The notes under the pieces are model-generated. The model did no database searches and was not told the origin of the DNA. It worked only from the letters and a program-made list of their open reading frames with translations. 64,000 nt of DNA, taken from the NCBI GenBank assembly GCA_049999805.1, contig JBNGIO010005723.1, positions 1-64,000 of the forward strand, in the 5' to 3' direction. Source of the stretch: Folioceros fuciformis. Lineage: Eukaryota; Anthocerotophyta; Anthocerotopsida; Anthocerotales. This document shows positions 43,072-56,026 of the stretch, in pieces (position 1 is the first letter of the stretch; the number at the start of each line of letters is the position of its first letter). A program made the translations under genes and the position numbers.

Positions 43072-44877
43072 GCTACCGATCCGCAGCGTCTGTATCACTG
43101 CCCATCAACTGGGCCTGAATTATTCCTGCAGCTTGGGTGCAATACAATCTGTGAAGTAGCACCCCAACCGGGATGGCTCTGCCTCAAGCAAGGCTCCTTG
43201 TACTGAGCCTTGTATCACAGGGCCATGCCCCAGTGATTCCCTCCCTCTTCCCGGCTCCTGCTTACTGCCCAATGCCCCAACGATTCCCGTCGGTTTCCAG
43301 GCTCGGGGTTCAGGTCCTGAACAGACAGAGTCGTGATCACCACAGCGTATGCGGACTTGAAAATAGCTGAGAGGCAGGGAGATCGTGACTCTGTCCTGGG
43401 CTGGCAGAGACTGGAAGCAACCTCAGTGAAAGATGCCGTCTCCGCTCTGCAGTCCAGTCAGCCGATCCAATGACAGCTCAAGGAATTAATGGTCAAACAG
43501 TACGTATCAGCCTGACGGATGAGCCCTGGAAATCAGGCTGGCCGAGAATGGGAAGTGGGTCCTGCTCACAAGAACAAGAGCAGACGAGCCTTGGGAATCA
43601 CCTGGCCGGGAAGGGGAGTGGGTCCTGCTCACAGGAACAAGAGCTGGTATTACACTCATGCTCTCTCTTCCTCACCTATCCTCTCTCATCCACCAATTAC
43701 ATCTCGTGTACAGTACCTCTCCTATTGGTTTGCAGGTACATATGTCCGTACTGTATGTCGTCCACACCGACCCCGGATGCGACCAGCAAGCAGCGAGCGA
43801 AAAGGCTGGAAAGCACCAACGTAGGTACATACATACATATATATGTAGCTGCTTCAGCTTTAATTGAACACGAAATTGCTAAAATTGAAGTACCTGCCTG
43901 GACGACTGTAGCTGGGGACACTTGGGTCTCACTAATATGAACTCAGATGCAGAAACCAACATTACAAAGCTACAAGCGAAGCGATGGTTTGGTTGTTATA
44001 CCAAGATAATCTACTACTCTAACATCAATGTCGAATAAAGAGAGTTAGAACTACTAATCTTGAGATGAAGACTAGACATAGAATCCACTCGCTTGAATAC
44101 TTACTTAATAGATGGATGGAGAAAAAAAACATGTAGCATGACCAGGGCCCAAGACCAGGTAAGGCAAGCCTTGGGCTGATGGAAACAACGCTTTTTTATC
44201 AAGAAACGGAGCACGAACGCAAGCACTTTCTGAGACGTGCCAACTTTGTAACCAAAGAAGAGGAAAATTATTTAAAGGATGTCATGATATCGGGATAGGG
44301 AACGCAATTTAGCAAACGTTGGTGACAAACGAGAAGGATGTTCACTGTACATATGCATTATTGTACGTGTCCAGGAGAGAACAGATGAACCAAAGCCATC
44401 CATTCACTTTCTCCTGCTGTGCCTGCAGCTCCCACGGACAAGCTAGGGCCCACGTTGGGACGACCATGAGAAATAATCGTGGATTCCTACACCCTACACT
44501 TCCAGACTCGGTCTCGGACTTGGCTTTCGAAAGATAAAAACAAAAAGCTGCGGGACAACAGGGATACACATCTGGTGCTGGTCCGAGGCAGCGCAAGACC
44601 AAACGGCTGCCACAGCCGGGCTCCATTTTCAATACATGAGATCCCAAGTGTCAGCGCGGGGCATGTGCGCAGACATGATTCACTGGCAACTTTTTAGGAT
44701 GCAAAAAGCTGTGCTCCTCAACACGTGTGCAGACGACTTCCCGATCTTCGCGTGGATCGGAGCTTTCAGCCGCTGCCCGGGAGGCCTTCTCAGGTCTTGG
44801 CGTCTGCTGCAGTGATCTTTTAAGGAAATGCGTGTGGACAGTCAGGCCAACAACAGCCAATAAATCTCTACACTTTG
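43072..44877. other. Intergenic between SOS1 promoter and the AP2 gene 3' end
   Basis: No gene recognised. The SOS1 promoter must lie in the first part. A short tandem duplication (about 63 bp, twice) is at 43520-43650. The rest is ordinary single-copy sequence. Confidence 0.5.
43520..43650. repeat. 63-bp tandem duplication
   Basis: Two adjacent copies share GGGTCCTGCTCACA(A/G)GAAC and a GAGCC(C/T)TGG(A/G)AATCA start; they differ by a few bases. Confidence 0.7.
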
Positions 44878-47800
44878 TCACTTCGGCTTGCTCATATCTC
44901 GCCGCACTGTCAGTTTTTCTCTTCTCGCGCCGTCTCCATTCCCAGCCTCAGAGGGTTCGAATTGGGGGCCCTCCATCTTGTGTTCTGCAGCCTCTGATTG
45001 CTGTTCGCCACCAGCTGTCGACCATGTAGATGTCTTCGGTAATTTATCTTCAAAGTTCTTTGGAAAATTCAGCACTGCAGCAGCTCCGAGCTCTTTGAAC
45101 GCTGCTTTGTCATAGGCGTGGGCTGCTTCTATCGCAGACTTGAAGTTTCCACAATAAAAAGGCAGGTGATTCCTGTCGTTGTAAAACATTGCATGATACA
45201 AACCACCAGTCTCGCAGACTCCATAATACTCACCTGTCCCCCCTGACAAAGGATGATAACAACTTGCCGACCTAGGCAGCAGTTCCTCAGGAGACAGCTT
45301 CAGGTTAGGAGACTCGCCAAATTGCCAGAACCAGAGCTGATCATACACTCTAGCAGCCTCCTCCGCGGTCACAAAGGATCCCAGATAAGTGTGCCGTTTG
45401 GCGAGAGGGTTATAATATATACACTTAAACTTCATCCCATTAGAGTATACACCTTTGTAGTGCCGATGAAGTGTCTTCCCTGGCTTCCTTTGCCGACGTT
45501 TTCTCTCATCATCTGCAACTGGTACATCGGCGGGCTCCACCAAGGGTTTCGTCTTCATCACAAAAGGGCTGTCATCTGCACTGATTGATCTTGTTTTAAC
45601 CTCACGATCCTCGTCATATGCTTCATCATTTTGCACCTCAAACTTTTGGGATAACTTACTGCCACTACAAACTTTTCCCTGCTCCTCTTCGGCCAGTTTA
45701 CTTTGATGCCCCAACGCCTTCACATTAGAGGCAGATGATGGCCGCCACTGACGCTCGTCAGATGCATGTCCTACAGCAACCTTCTTCCGGGTCTTCACTC
45801 TCTGCTTCTTTGCTGCAGGAACATTTAGACCATATCGCTCCGGAAAATTCAACCGCTTTATGTTTCCGGATCGTTTAAACACCATGTCATCATAAGCCTT
45901 GGCTGCTTCTACTGCCGAGTCAAAGGTTCCCACATATATATGCTGTTTCGTTGCCGCCAAATACATTTTTGACTTGAAACGCCCTCCGGCCGTGGCCTGA
46001 ACACCAATGTACGGACATCTTCTCGGAGGTCTTTTCAAGTCTGACCTTCCAGCTACATCTTTTCCAGAATCAGGTCCCCCTCCCACGTGCCTTTGGTTCT
46101 TGATTGAACTTGTGCTCTGCAATCGTTTCTCCAAACCTGTGCAGGAGTCGGTCTGTGCCCTTGTACCTATTCCCTCAGCTTGCTCATCGCTGTCACCAGC
46201 TGGACTCCTGACTGAAATACCTGCATCATCCTTAGGGCCATGATTCAGCCTACTCTGACCTAGCATGGCTCTCCTTTTAGATGTTGTCTTGTAGATGCGG
46301 CCGTATTCAGACTTCAAGTCTTGGAACATGTATTCATCCACTGTGTCAGTTGACAATCCAGATGAAATGCGTCGTCGGCGAAATTCATCTCCAGGCATAT
46401 GTTCCCCTTGAAGAGGTTGGTTGAACTCCTGACCATCCTCTGAAAGGAGCTCATCACCACTGCTTGACAGCGAGTTATCGTGATGTGAAATAGAGCCACG
46501 CTTTCTTTTCAACCTGGATCGATCAGCAGATCTGGAGAATCTCTTCAGCCTAGCATAATCATATCCAGAGTCACTTGCATCTGAAGCAAAATCCTCGGAA
46601 TCTGCCTCCTCAGATGCAGTATAGTCATCACTGAAGTTACTATGATCACTCTGGGAAACCTGTTGAGGTAGGTCTGCATAAGAAATGGAGTGTTCATACT
46701 GGGAAGCCTCTTGAGGTGGGACTGCATAAGGAACAGAGTGATAGTCCTGTGATATTTCTTGAGGTGGGACTGCATAAGGAACGGAGTCACCACCACCACC
46801 ACCACCACCACCACCGGGTGCTGAGTTCAAATCCACATGACCTGACTTTCTTTTCAACCAATGAGCGATTTTAACAGCTCGATCTCTAGCTCCACTTCCT
46901 TTGTTTGCCTTCAACGCAGCAACAGGCTTATGACTCTTCCTGGAAGCCAATGGAATGGGACCCTTGTCCTTTTGGGCAGAGGCTGCCCACTCGGGAAAGT
47001 TAAGGTGTGATGTGGCACCACACTGAACTGCTAGCTGATCCCGTGCACATGCAGCTTCAAGGTCAGTCTCAAACATACCCACGTACACCTTCCTCTTCTC
47101 ATTCCTGTCGTAGAAACTTGCCTCATATCGTCCTGTGCTCCACTTCTTGGTCACACCGAAGAGCTTATGATCACCACCACTAGTTTTTGGAACAGCTAAT
47201 GGATTAGCCCGCCCCGAGTCTGATGCCGATCGGCCACCAGTAGCTTGAACAACTAGACTTTTATCAGCCGACCCATGGGATGTCTTTATATCTCTCGGGA
47301 TGTGTCCAGGTGTGGGAGTTCTCACAAGGTCTGGATCACCCAGTGAGAAGTCTGCAGCAGCACTAGGCACCTTCTTCCTATGCCGCCGTCTAGCAGGGCC
47401 AGTTTCTGGTTCACTGACCGGTTTTTGGTTCGACATACCGCCTTTGCCTGTGTGAGTTCGTGACTTCTCGCCACTCTGGCCTGGAGCTTCATCAGACTTT
47501 TGATGCGCTGCGGTGCCCGGAGAGGCCCCTTTCTGCTTGTTGCTGTCAACAATAACATTTGCAATCACCCGATCTCTTGCAGTGACTGCCTCTTCCCTTG
47601 TGTCAAATCTCCCAACGTAGATCATCTTCTTTGTCAGCTTATTATACACGCTGGCTTCATACCTACCAGTATTGATTCTTCTTACACCAAGAGACCTACT
47701 TTCCTGAACATACTTTTCCACTGATGAGCAATCAATGGGCTTTGACTGTCTGCTTGTGCTCCGTGAAGTATTCGCACCTGCAAGTTGATGAGGAGGTTTC

Positions 47801-49254
47801 ACAAGGCTCTGATGTTGAGTTCGTGAGATCCCTGGTGTTGGTGTATGGAGTTCCCTCCCCTCAATACCCATTTCTGTGTCCATTTCAGTCTCAGTAGATG
47901 TATCGGGACGAGCTTCCAGCACTCGTTCACCAGCACTACCTGGAACTGGCTCAACAGTCATAGCAGAGGCAGCAGGGGCGGCTGGCTTGACTGCAGAGAC
48001 TTGTTCACCCGATACATCCTGCGTTTCACTGTGAGGCCAAGGTAATGATGGTTCCGCATCCTCAGATCCTTCACCAAAGTTTGTGCTTGCACCTGTCCCA
48101 CGAATTAAGCGAGCAGCATCATCGTAAGCACTTGCGGCAAGGGCCTCTGTATCAAAGGTGCCTAACCACACACGACCTTCAGGGGTACATATCTCTGCTC
48201 CATATGTACCCCAGGGACGCCTCCGCACACCAACAAACTTAGAAAGCCCACGCTGAGCAGACCCTCGCTTCTTTGAGGAAGAGTCGTTTCCACAATCCTT
48301 GCTCAGACAGCCAGACCCTGAAAGATCGATTCGCTCCATGTCCACCTGCTGCCATTTTACAGCTCTCGCTACGCGAGACACAGAACACAGCCCTACTCTA
48401 GTCAGTTCCACAGGTCCGACATCAATTCCACCATCAACAGTAACCCCAGCATGTTCCTGGCCAGCAGAGTCAGCCATAAGAAACGGGGGAGATGCTGAGA
48501 GAGGTAAACTCTCCAGAAACTTGGACGACTTTCTACTTCCTTTTCTTTCAGCAGTAAATGCCGACGGGCTACTATTCTGGCCGGCATCCCCTGTACGGTG
48601 ATTGGAAGAATCTGGACACACAAATTCTCTCTTAAACCGCTTGGAAGGCCTGCAATCGACCCTGAGCCCCTTGTCGGAGACAAAATCACCTGGTGCAGAA
48701 TCCGACAAGGAGCTTCTTTCCATAATATCCACATGGTGAGCAACCGAGGCTGCCATCACAACAACAGAAAACTCTCCCAGTGTCGACGACTGTTTCATGA
48801 GCTGCTTCCGTTTCAAACCTGCAAAATTCTCCTTCATGGTTGAGTGCATCAAACAAAACCTGCACCAGGTTTCCACCACAAGGACCATGTTAACAATTGG
48901 TTCAAGTCCAGGAATCATGTGTGCCACTAACTTTTTGCAAGCCACATTGCACACGAGAGGTGACAGTTTGGGACAGAACCTGGGATCTCTAGTCTTGAGG
49001 TAGACCGAGAACTGGCACCGCACATTCGTCAAATTTTCCACATGGTCGCACTGCTTGTAGGGAGCCTCGTGGTCTTCCAGTATGTGCCATATACAGAACC
49101 GATACCCATGTACACGATAGTGATTACATTTCTGCTTTGCAGACTCACAGAAGCCACTGCCATAACATCGGGGCTTCTCCATTAACTTGCGCTCATATCT
49201 TGGAGTCCCGGATTGAGACATCGCTGGGACACCTTCTCTCACACCTACAGCCAT
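44878..49254 (-). CDS. Giant intronless protein: INO80D/KANL2-type zinc finger plus six AP2/ERF-like domains
   Basis: A single open frame with first ATG 49254 (a second at 49221) encodes 1458 aa; the frame is open upstream to 49419 but only with a TTG start. Residues 28-95 are a Cys/His-rich domain of the KANL2-like (zf-C3Hc3H) type: [20 protein letters not shown], then [18 protein letters not shown]. Six AP2-like domains follow at about 339-394, 522-571, 697-754, 1081-1138, 1265-1322 and 1342-1397. The first is ERF-like ([34 protein letters not shown]). The others keep the YVG(R/M/T)FDT strand-turn, the EAA..YD helix and often LNFPE but have divergent DNA-contact strands. Between domains 3 and 4 come an 8-Gly run and three copies of a [17 protein letters not shown] repeat, then acidic and Lys/Arg-rich nuclear-type stretches. 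Expected to be a nuclear DNA- or chromatin-binding regulator (inference). Its intronless state contrasts with its neighbours. Confidence 0.9.
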   Translation of the reverse strand: MAVGVREGVPAMSQSGTPRYERKLMEKPRCYGSGFCESAKQKCNHYRVHGYRFCIWHILEDHEAPYKQCDHVENLTNVRCQFSVYLKTRDPRFCPKLSPLVCNVACKKLVAHMIPGLEPIVNMVLVVETWCRFCLMHSTMKENFAGLKRKQLMKQSSTLGEFSVVVMAASVAHHVDIMERSSLSDSAPGDFVSDKGLRVDCRPSKRFKREFVCPDSSNHRTGDAGQNSSPSAFTAERKGSRKSSKFLESLPLSASPPFLMADSAGQEHAGVTVDGGIDVGPVELTRVGLCSVSRVARAVKWQQVDMERIDLSGSGCLSKDCGNDSSSKKRGSAQRGLSKFVGVRRRPWGTYGAEICTPEGRVWLGTFDTEALAASAYDDAARLIRGTGASTNFGEGSEDAEPSLPWPHSETQDVSGEQVSAVKPAAPAASAMTVEPVPGSAGERVLEARPDTSTETEMDTEMGIEGRELHTPTPGISRTQHQSLVKPPHQLAGANTSRSTSRQSKPIDCSSVEKYVQESRSLGVRRINTGRYEASVYNKLTKKMIYVGRFDTREEAVTARDRVIANVIVDSNKQKGASPGTAAHQKSDEAPGQSGEKSRTHTGKGGMSNQKPVSEPETGPARRRHRKKVPSAAADFSLGDPDLVRTPTPGHIPRDIKTSHGSADKSLVVQATGGRSASDSGRANPLAVPKTSGGDHKLFGVTKKWSTGRYEASFYDRNEKRKVYVGMFETDLEAACARDQLAVQCGATSHLNFPEWAASAQKDKGPIPLASRKSHKPVAALKANKGSGARDRAVKIAHWLKRKSGHVDLNSAPGGGGGGGGGDSVPYAVPPQEISQDYHSVPYAVPPQEASQYEHSISYADLPQQVSQSDHSNFSDDYTASEEADSEDFASDASDSGYDYARLKRFSRSADRSRLKRKRGSISHHDNSLSSSGDELLSEDGQEFNQPLQGEHMPGDEFRRRRISSGLSTDTVDEYMFQDLKSEYGRIYKTTSKRRAMLGQSRLNHGPKDDAGISVRSPAGDSDEQAEGIGTRAQTDSCTGLEKRLQSTSSIKNQRHVGGGPDSGKDVAGRSDLKRPPRRCPYIGVQATAGGRFKSKMYLAATKQHIYVGTFDSAVEAAKAYDDMVFKRSGNIKRLNFPERYGLNVPAAKKQRVKTRKKVAVGHASDERQWRPSSASNVKALGHQSKLAEEEQGKVCSGSKLSQKFEVQNDEAYDEDREVKTRSISADDSPFVMKTKPLVEPADVPVADDERKRRQRKPGKTLHRHYKGVYSNGMKFKCIYYNPLAKRHTYLGSFVTAEEAARVYDQLWFWQFGESPNLKLSPEELLPRSASCYHPLSGGTGEYYGVCETGGLYHAMFYNDRNHLPFYCGNFKSAIEAAHAYDKAAFKELGAAAVLNFPKNFEDKLPKTSTWSTAGGEQQSEAAEHKMEGPQFEPSEAGNGDGARREKLTVRRDMSKPK

Positions 49255-49419
49255 GGAATGCAAACCTTTCAAGACCCGAGGCTGATCAGCTCGTCGTAAC
49301 ACCAATTGAACTCCTACCTTCTCCCGCCAGGGGCGGCGACAAGCCCAGCGAAGCCACCTTGCTTTACAAGCTTCCGGGAACCTGCTCTCCAAGGAACTCC
49401 CGGCTTCTTTCACAGGCAA

Positions 49420-49906
49420 AATCAGGATCTAATGCGTTAAGTCCTGGATTCAAGTCTCCTCCGAGCCCGCACATCTTTTTGTGGAGCCGAGACCTAGTCC
49501 CCACAGTCTTGAGCTACCCATCGTTCCTTCCAAACGCATTTCTGCGTGGCGATCATCGACACATCATATTTCACGCCTCTTAAGGTCGTGGATCAAGTCG
49601 CTAACACAGTTCACCTCAAGGACAACCTCCAGCACCGCTCTTAGACACGAGAGCCGATCAAGTCAGAGACGTACACGCACGCCCATTGTGGCTCGTCAAG
49701 CAAGATTGAATTACACGAGCGTTACGTGAATAAACAATGTCATTCCAGACTTACTATAATCTGGGCTAAAGAGAAATTACTAAGGAGTTAACGTATCAGG
49801 CACTGTTTGCTTTGAATTCCGCATTCCCGGGATTCGACAAACTGAAGAGACCCAAGACAGGGAGGCCAATACTGTTCTCGCATCTTTCTCTTTGTTGGCG
49901 CCAGGC
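49420..49906. other. Promoter side of the AP2 gene and 3' flank of the SLC19 gene
   Basis: No additional gene seen. A non-coding first exon for the AP2 protein could lie here. Confidence 0.45.
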
Positions 49907-52240
49907 TCATCCTTCTAGATCGGAAGACAGGCCAGCTGCATACAAGTTTCCAGTTGCGAGGTAGGCTTCCCGTTCGGATGGAACTAGCTTCACATCTCCT
50001 GTTCTGACATAGTTTTGGTAGCACATGAGGGCAAAGGAGATCGCCAACGCAATGCAGTAGAATCCGAAAGCGTAGAACTGGTGTTGGATGGGCAGCTTGA
50101 GAGATGCCTGCACCGCATGCCAAATTTTGTGACGTATGTTGACTAGGAGCACATCTGGGAGCGCAAAAGACACAGAATGATTTGAGGGAGAGGAACATGA
50201 AGGGACTTACAACAACTGCCTGGAGTAGAGACTGGATGATCAGGCCTGCAACTGAGTTGAGACTGAAGAGGAGAATGAATTGGCCATTTGTGAGAGAGCG
50301 CGCACATTGCACGTAGACAAGGCACAGGAGCAGTTGATTGATTCCTACAGCGATCACATAGGTGGGGTATGCAATGGTGAGGGTACTGCTGGAACCCATA
50401 ATGATGCAGAGGAGTCCCACGATCCCAGATCCGATGATGTACACAATGCCCCCTGTCTGGGCTGCAATCTTTGAAACTTGAACGGCTGCTAAAGCTGCAA
50501 TGCATGCAGCTCCCTGGGCTGCTGCAATGACATGGCCGTTGAAGTTAGAGAGTGGATCGATCCCATCAAACAAGCTTGTGCCATAGTTGGGGATCATAGC
50601 AAACCCAGCCGTTCCGAATGCCCACCTGTTCCAAAACACCAAAGTGATGCGATTTCAGTGGCTTGTAACAGCGACGTAGCGGACGACGTACAAGACCAAA
50701 CTATGAACAGGGTCTACCAAAGAGAGAGCAGACAGAGACCCTTGCTTCCCCAGGTTTCCCTCACAATGTTCAGGAAGCCCTGCAGCATGAAACACGATGT
50801 TCAGTAGACCCTCAGGGCTAACCAGTCATGACAACTAGGTGACTGCAAACATAGTCACATGCTGTGAGTCAAATTCATCAGTATACCTGACGAGAGGAGC
50901 ACAGGTTGGGGTTAAAGCGACCATTGCTTTGGAAATCTTGTGGTTCCCTTGGAAGTAGGAAGGAGGTCAAACAAGCAATAGATACCTGAAAGGACAGGAG
51001 AGGCGATCAATGAGTGACCACCAACAGCAAAGGCCAGCAAACATAACCCTGCAGCTCGTATATTGTTTGTTTTCTAGTTGACTCACCGAGGCTATGGTGA
51101 TGTATAAACTGCTCACCAATGGAAAGCCCCGATTTATAACCAGTTGCCCTGCAGCAACAACAGGAGTGACTTCGAGTATATGTACGTCGACATAATCCTT
51201 CCCATGGAAAAGTTATACGGGATATCTGGTGCCATTACTGGCAAGCTCCCAGGAGCCTTGCCCATGCAGAATACAACCTACCGATTTCAGCAGCGATTAC
51301 AAACGAGGTGAGGGATGACGCTTGCGAGAAGCTTGTCTGCACATACATGCGAACACCGTACCTGAGACCTTCAGTGACGTGTACCATGCATGAACTGGAT
51401 CTGATATATAGTGACGTATCTTACCAGCAGCTGATAGTCTTCCTCAGCTACCAGCAAAAACAGGTAGGATGAGAAAACCACATCTGAGGCTGTTCCGAGC
51501 CCATACGTAACCTTCAAGAAGAAGTACACGTACATCAGAGAATGGCCATGATGTATCACGTATCCACCCTCTCACCAGGTATCCAGAGAAGCACCTGCAT
51601 GAGCTGCATGGACAGCAAAGATGTGCCCGAAAGCAAGATAACGAATGTTGCTAAGCGTCCCAAAGAACCTGTGGAAGTCATCACATCTACCTTCATCAGG
51701 AGCTCTTACAACGACGCATTTCGGAGAACCAGAAACTTCTCTCCCTCCAACCAGAATGAAAGCATGAGCAATTACGATCCAGCAAACTGCTACTCACCTA
51801 CCAATTATGATGACAGTGCGGTAAGAGAGGATGGAACAAGCCGGGACAGCCAGCAAAGTGAAGCACAGCATTGAGTAGACTCCGACCGGGAAAATATTCC
51901 TGCTAACCTGTCAAACGTCCGCTAGCTCTTCAAACCTCGGCTCACACCAAATCTCAGCTCAGACTAACATTGCAATGCAGTCCAGTCGCATAATTTACCG
52001 GTATGGAGTCCCGCCACCTCTTACCTCATCATTCGTAAATTGCTTATCTCTGGTGAGGTAAGGGACCAGATACGGCTCCGACGGCTCAAATTGCAGACAC
52101 ATTGTGTAGAAGGTGAGCAGCAGAAGCAATTGCCATGGCCCCTCCCTCCAGAAAGACACAATTTCGCTGCAGACTGACATGCTTCTTCGCTCGCCGACCA
52201 CAGCAACCTCACTCACAGCTACGGATTTCCACTCTCCCAT
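49907..52240 (-). CDS. SLC19-type (reduced folate / thiamine) carrier
   Basis: About ten exons. Well-placed: 52240-52025, 51907-51802, 51668-51595, 51511-51425, and the last, 50107-49907. Exons around 51361-51290, 51135-51070, 50990-50890, 50780-50700 and 50630-50211 are clear in sequence; the junction near 51424/51361 did not resolve in frame. Family features: PWQLLLLLTFYTMCLQFEPS and EPYLVPYLTRDKQFTNDEV near the N-terminus, which is the SLC19 RPSEPFLTPYL signature. MQLMQVTYGLGTASDVVFSS then YLFLLV aligns without gaps to the carrier's TM4 region, and LFSLNSVAGLIIQSLLQAVV then LPIQHQFY to the late TMs. About 470 aa and 11-12 membrane segments are expected. Known members are plasma-membrane antiporters for reduced folates or thiamine. 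Here the substrate is unknown. Orientation matches the AP2 and SOS1 genes; the BRIZ gene is divergent. Confidence 0.85.
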
Positions 52241-52704
52241 CCAGACATCCCTGTCGGCCCCGTAGCAGGAACGGGAGCCTGAACTGTCTCATCGTTTCTG
52301 TTTACCGTGCTGTCATCGCATAACGGCAAACGAAGGTCCAGCTGCGCCGGGAGAAACGTACGAGCGGCTGCTGCTACCTGACCGGAATGTGTGCCAGCAT
52401 GATGCTTACCATTGGCGGAGCCTTTTTCCACTGTGGACTGGAACCTTGAGTAAGTGGGGAAAAAGAAGGGTAAAAACAAACAAAAACACAACGACAAAAA
52501 GAAACGAGTGCAGGAGAGAGAGCCAGAAAGGACGACAGGGAAGCATTCCAAGTCGAAACTGGCCAGCCTTACCACACAGAGCCCAACCGAGCCCGAGACC
52601 GAGACCGAGACCGAGCTCTACGTGGGAAGTACAAAAATTCGAAGGCACGGTACAGTCGGTCCACATCGCTGTTGGTGGTGCTGAGCATTGCGATAAGCGA
52701 GTGG

Positions 52705-55244
52705 ATGCCCAGGCATGCTGTAGAGATGGAGGTGTCGGAGGAAGCGCGTCATGACAAGCGGGCTGTGGATGAGGATGCGGCAGCCAATTCTGGGGTGCCA
52801 TGTCCTGAAGGGGCAAGCTTGATGGAGACCACTACTTCCACATGGAATTTCTCCTCTGGCAGCCCCGGGCGGGAGGCTACACGAGGAGTGGTGCATCTGT
52901 TCAACAGTAGCGAAATTGACGGGGACTGTCAGCATGAGGCTCTGCCTGTAATTCTCGATTTCCCTGCAGCGGATGGTGGTTCTGTGCTGGGCAGCAGCGA
53001 ATTCGAAAGGGAGTGACCGGCATTGCGGCTTGGTGTGCAGGCTGGGCGGCGTCCACATCTGTGCGTGCTGGGTGTTCCGAATCACGTGACTGGAGCTGAT
53101 TTCTGTGTGTTTGCAGGATCCTTCATCTCCAACATCACGGAGGTGCAGTTGATCAGGTGACCTGCATGGTAGTTTCAGTCAGTGGGGATGTGTCACGCAC
53201 AGTGTACTGGCGCTAATAGGTGGGGTGACGACTTCCTGGCAGGACTGAGGGAGTGAAGGATAGGTACTGTGCGTTGCTCAAATTGGACACGCTTGAGTCG
53301 GCTGATGCTTTCTGCAAGGACCTGAACGGCAAGAAGTTCACCTGGATTGAGGTATGGTCCTCGTGTGCCGTGGATGTGGATATGGCAACTTGGCGTTCCA
53401 TGGATTGTTCTAGACTGCTGGAGGTGGTGAACGTGGCAGGACGACGTGTGCAAGGTCATGTATGTAGCAAACGTGCAGTGCGTTGGTGATGAAGACCAAT
53501 CCTCAGCTCCTGCGATTGTGCCGGCAGAGCCTCCCAACTGCCCCGTGTGCCTAGGTATGCTTCTGTGTGAACCCGTCAGGAGGATGTGCGATGCGGACTT
53601 GTTGACATTCGTTTATTGTCTGTCTAGAGAGGCTGGATCAACAGGTTAGTGGAGTTCTTACGACGCTATGCAATCACTCGTTCCATACAACATGCATCTC
53701 ACAGTGGAGAGATTCATCATGTCCAGTAAGTTTGGTATTTGTTGACTGTTTGCTGTTGGTCCTGGGTGTGGGTGGGGAGGAGGCAAAGGGGGAAAGCTTC
53801 TCATCTTTTTTGTGCTCCATGATTTGATCTACAGGTGTGTCGTTACAAACAGCAGCAGTCAGAAACATCCATATGCTCGATTTGTGGAGCTTCTGAGAGC
53901 CTTTGGATCTGCGTTGTGTGTGGATTTGTAGGGTGCGGAAGGTACTGAAGATCTTTCCTTTTTTCCTTTGTCTGCTTGTGCTCTTTGCATCTTGACCTGA
54001 ACCGGACACTTCAACCCTGCAGGTATCAAGCTGGCCATGCTGAGAATCACTACAAGCTCACCAATCACTGTTACTCTTTAGAGCTTGAGACGCAACGTGT
54101 GTGGGACTATGTGGGAGATGGGTACGTACATCGTTTGATTCAGTCAAAGACGGGCGGAAAGGTTGTAGAAGTTCCAAGCCCTTGCCAAGAAGGTTCTGAT
54201 GACAGGAGTAGCTCATATGGATGGAGCAAAGGTGCAGAGTACCTGGAAGCGATCACTCAAAGTAAAATAGAATCCGTGAGCGAATCTGTCCCCCTTGAAA
54301 TCCTACTTGCTGGTTTCACAGTCTTGGGAGATGGTTTGATGGATTTTCACTGAAAAACGGAGTCGCGGGTAAGACATCAGAAGCAGCTCACTGTGCTTTC
54401 CTCTTCCTAATTTTCCAGATATCTTACGAGTACAATCATCTTCTGACTACTCAGCTGGAAAGCCAGAGAGAGGTACAAGCATCGTATGAATGTGTGGTTA
54501 CGCTACAGCCATTCTTCTCCTTCACCAAGTGGTGCATCTCTCATCCGTACTGTCTTGTGTTTGCAGTACTTCGAACGAGAAATGACTACCATAGAGGAGC
54601 GCACAGCAAACACTGTTGAGGCATCTTTCAACCAAAGACTGCAGAAACTTCACAGGAAGATGGATGACAAGCTTCAGGCACGGGATAAAGAGAAACGGGA
54701 GTTGGAGCAGGTACTATTGCGACCTTTCGTCTTGGATTGCTTGCTACGAGATGCTAATGTGGTCCTTACCCTTGCCCTACCTTGTCAGATCAATGAGGCA
54801 TTGAGCAAGGACCAAATGCTATTGCGCCAGAAACTGAAGGACCTAGAAGCCAGGTACATTGATGAGTCAGACTCGTGTTATTGTAGAAGCTGGCATAAAA
54901 ACTGAGAGGCTGATGGTCGATGGGTTTGTCGCCATTGTGGACAGCCATGAAGCTCAACTGAAACAGAAGGATGCGATGATTGCAGACCTGGAAGAGCAGG
55001 TGGGTCGTCTCACGTTGTTGTTGGATTACAGCACCCCTCCCCTAGATACTGGAGCTATGAACAATAAAGTGCCGTGTCCTGCTCATAGGTGAGGGACTAC
55101 ATGATTCATATTCAGGCCCAGCAAACGGTGGCAAAAGATGCGGATGCCAAGGATACCCGAGACGGTACTATCTTACCTCTTCCTTCCAACAATCGTGCCG
55201 AAAGGAGCGGAAAGCCTTCCAAACGGAACCCCAGGAAGAAGTGA
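52705..55244 (+). CDS. BRIZ/BRAP2-type RING plus ZnF-UBP ubiquitin E3 ligase
   Basis: Twelve exons; fixed ones include the exon ending 53156, 53243-53351, 53440-53554, 53628-53725, 53835-53941, 54023-54275, 54419-54472, 54567-54710, 54789-54853, 54945-54999 and 55089-55244 (start ATG 52705; 52726 also possible). The exon 1 end and exon 2 start, near 53040, were not fixed. Order of parts: GVVHLF motif; BRAP2-type RNA-binding-like fold ([33 protein letters not shown]); RING ([31 protein letters not shown]); ZnF-UBP ([46 protein letters not shown]); long coiled coil; basic tail [12 protein letters not shown]. This follows Arabidopsis BRIZ1 throughout; BRIZ1 and BRIZ2 form a ubiquitin E3 complex needed for seed germination. 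In a spore plant the role would differ (inference). Confidence 0.92.
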
Positions 55245-56026
55245 TGGCTGACATGCGTTGTACAGTGGTTAGACTGGAGTCCATGTGTAGATAATAGATG
55301 CATATGAAGATGGATATAAGGCTGCCGATTCTAAACATCCACACTTCTGCAAATGCGGTGTACACTGTTTTCCTGTGGCGTGCAACTTGCCGGTGTGTTG
55401 ACGGACCCACAAGCTGACTGAATCAGGAATTTTGGCCGGGAATCACGGCACCAATCGTCAGCTATGGACGGACGCTCCATACGCCCACATCACCACCATT
55501 CGGCTCTTCTCTGGCTACGTCACTGTCACAGTACAAATGCACATGCTAGTTAGAGGCCGGCCTGGCCTGGGCAGTCGACTAACGACCTCTTCCTGCGTTG
55601 ATTCCTATGATATCTATTGATACCAGTCAGAAGACATGGAGATGCACCAATAACAGGCAGATGGGAAGGCATGCGCGGCATAGAACAGGGATAACAAAAA
55701 TACGTAGCACATGGCATGGGTCCACTTTGTGGGCGCGCAGCCGCTTTCCTCATACAGATGTTTCGCATCTTCGGAATGTAACTTTCATCCTGTAAAACTG
55801 AAACACGAATATCTCGAAAGAGGCCGAAACCGCGTTCAAAAGAGCCCCACGAGTGCAGGTAGTAAGTGCAGTGAATGGTCTGCATCTTCACTTCTCATTG
55901 CACATCATTTCTGAAGTCTCCTGGGACGGCATCTGAAAGGCGATGGCTAGGAGTTGCGAATGCAGGCGAAGCATCATTTGATGCAGGCCATCTCCCCGGT
56001 CGGGGGAAGCCATTGGCAGTACTGGT
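55245..56026. other. Intergenic, convergent 3' ends
   Basis: 3' flanks of the BRIZ gene and of the PPR gene. No gene, repeat or RNA seen. Confidence 0.5.

Noticed and set aside
49907-52240. Equilibrative nucleoside transporter (SLC29/ENT)
   Set aside because: First impression from several TM segments, but the EPYLVPYLT signature, the ungapped TM4 match and the late TM segments fit SLC19.
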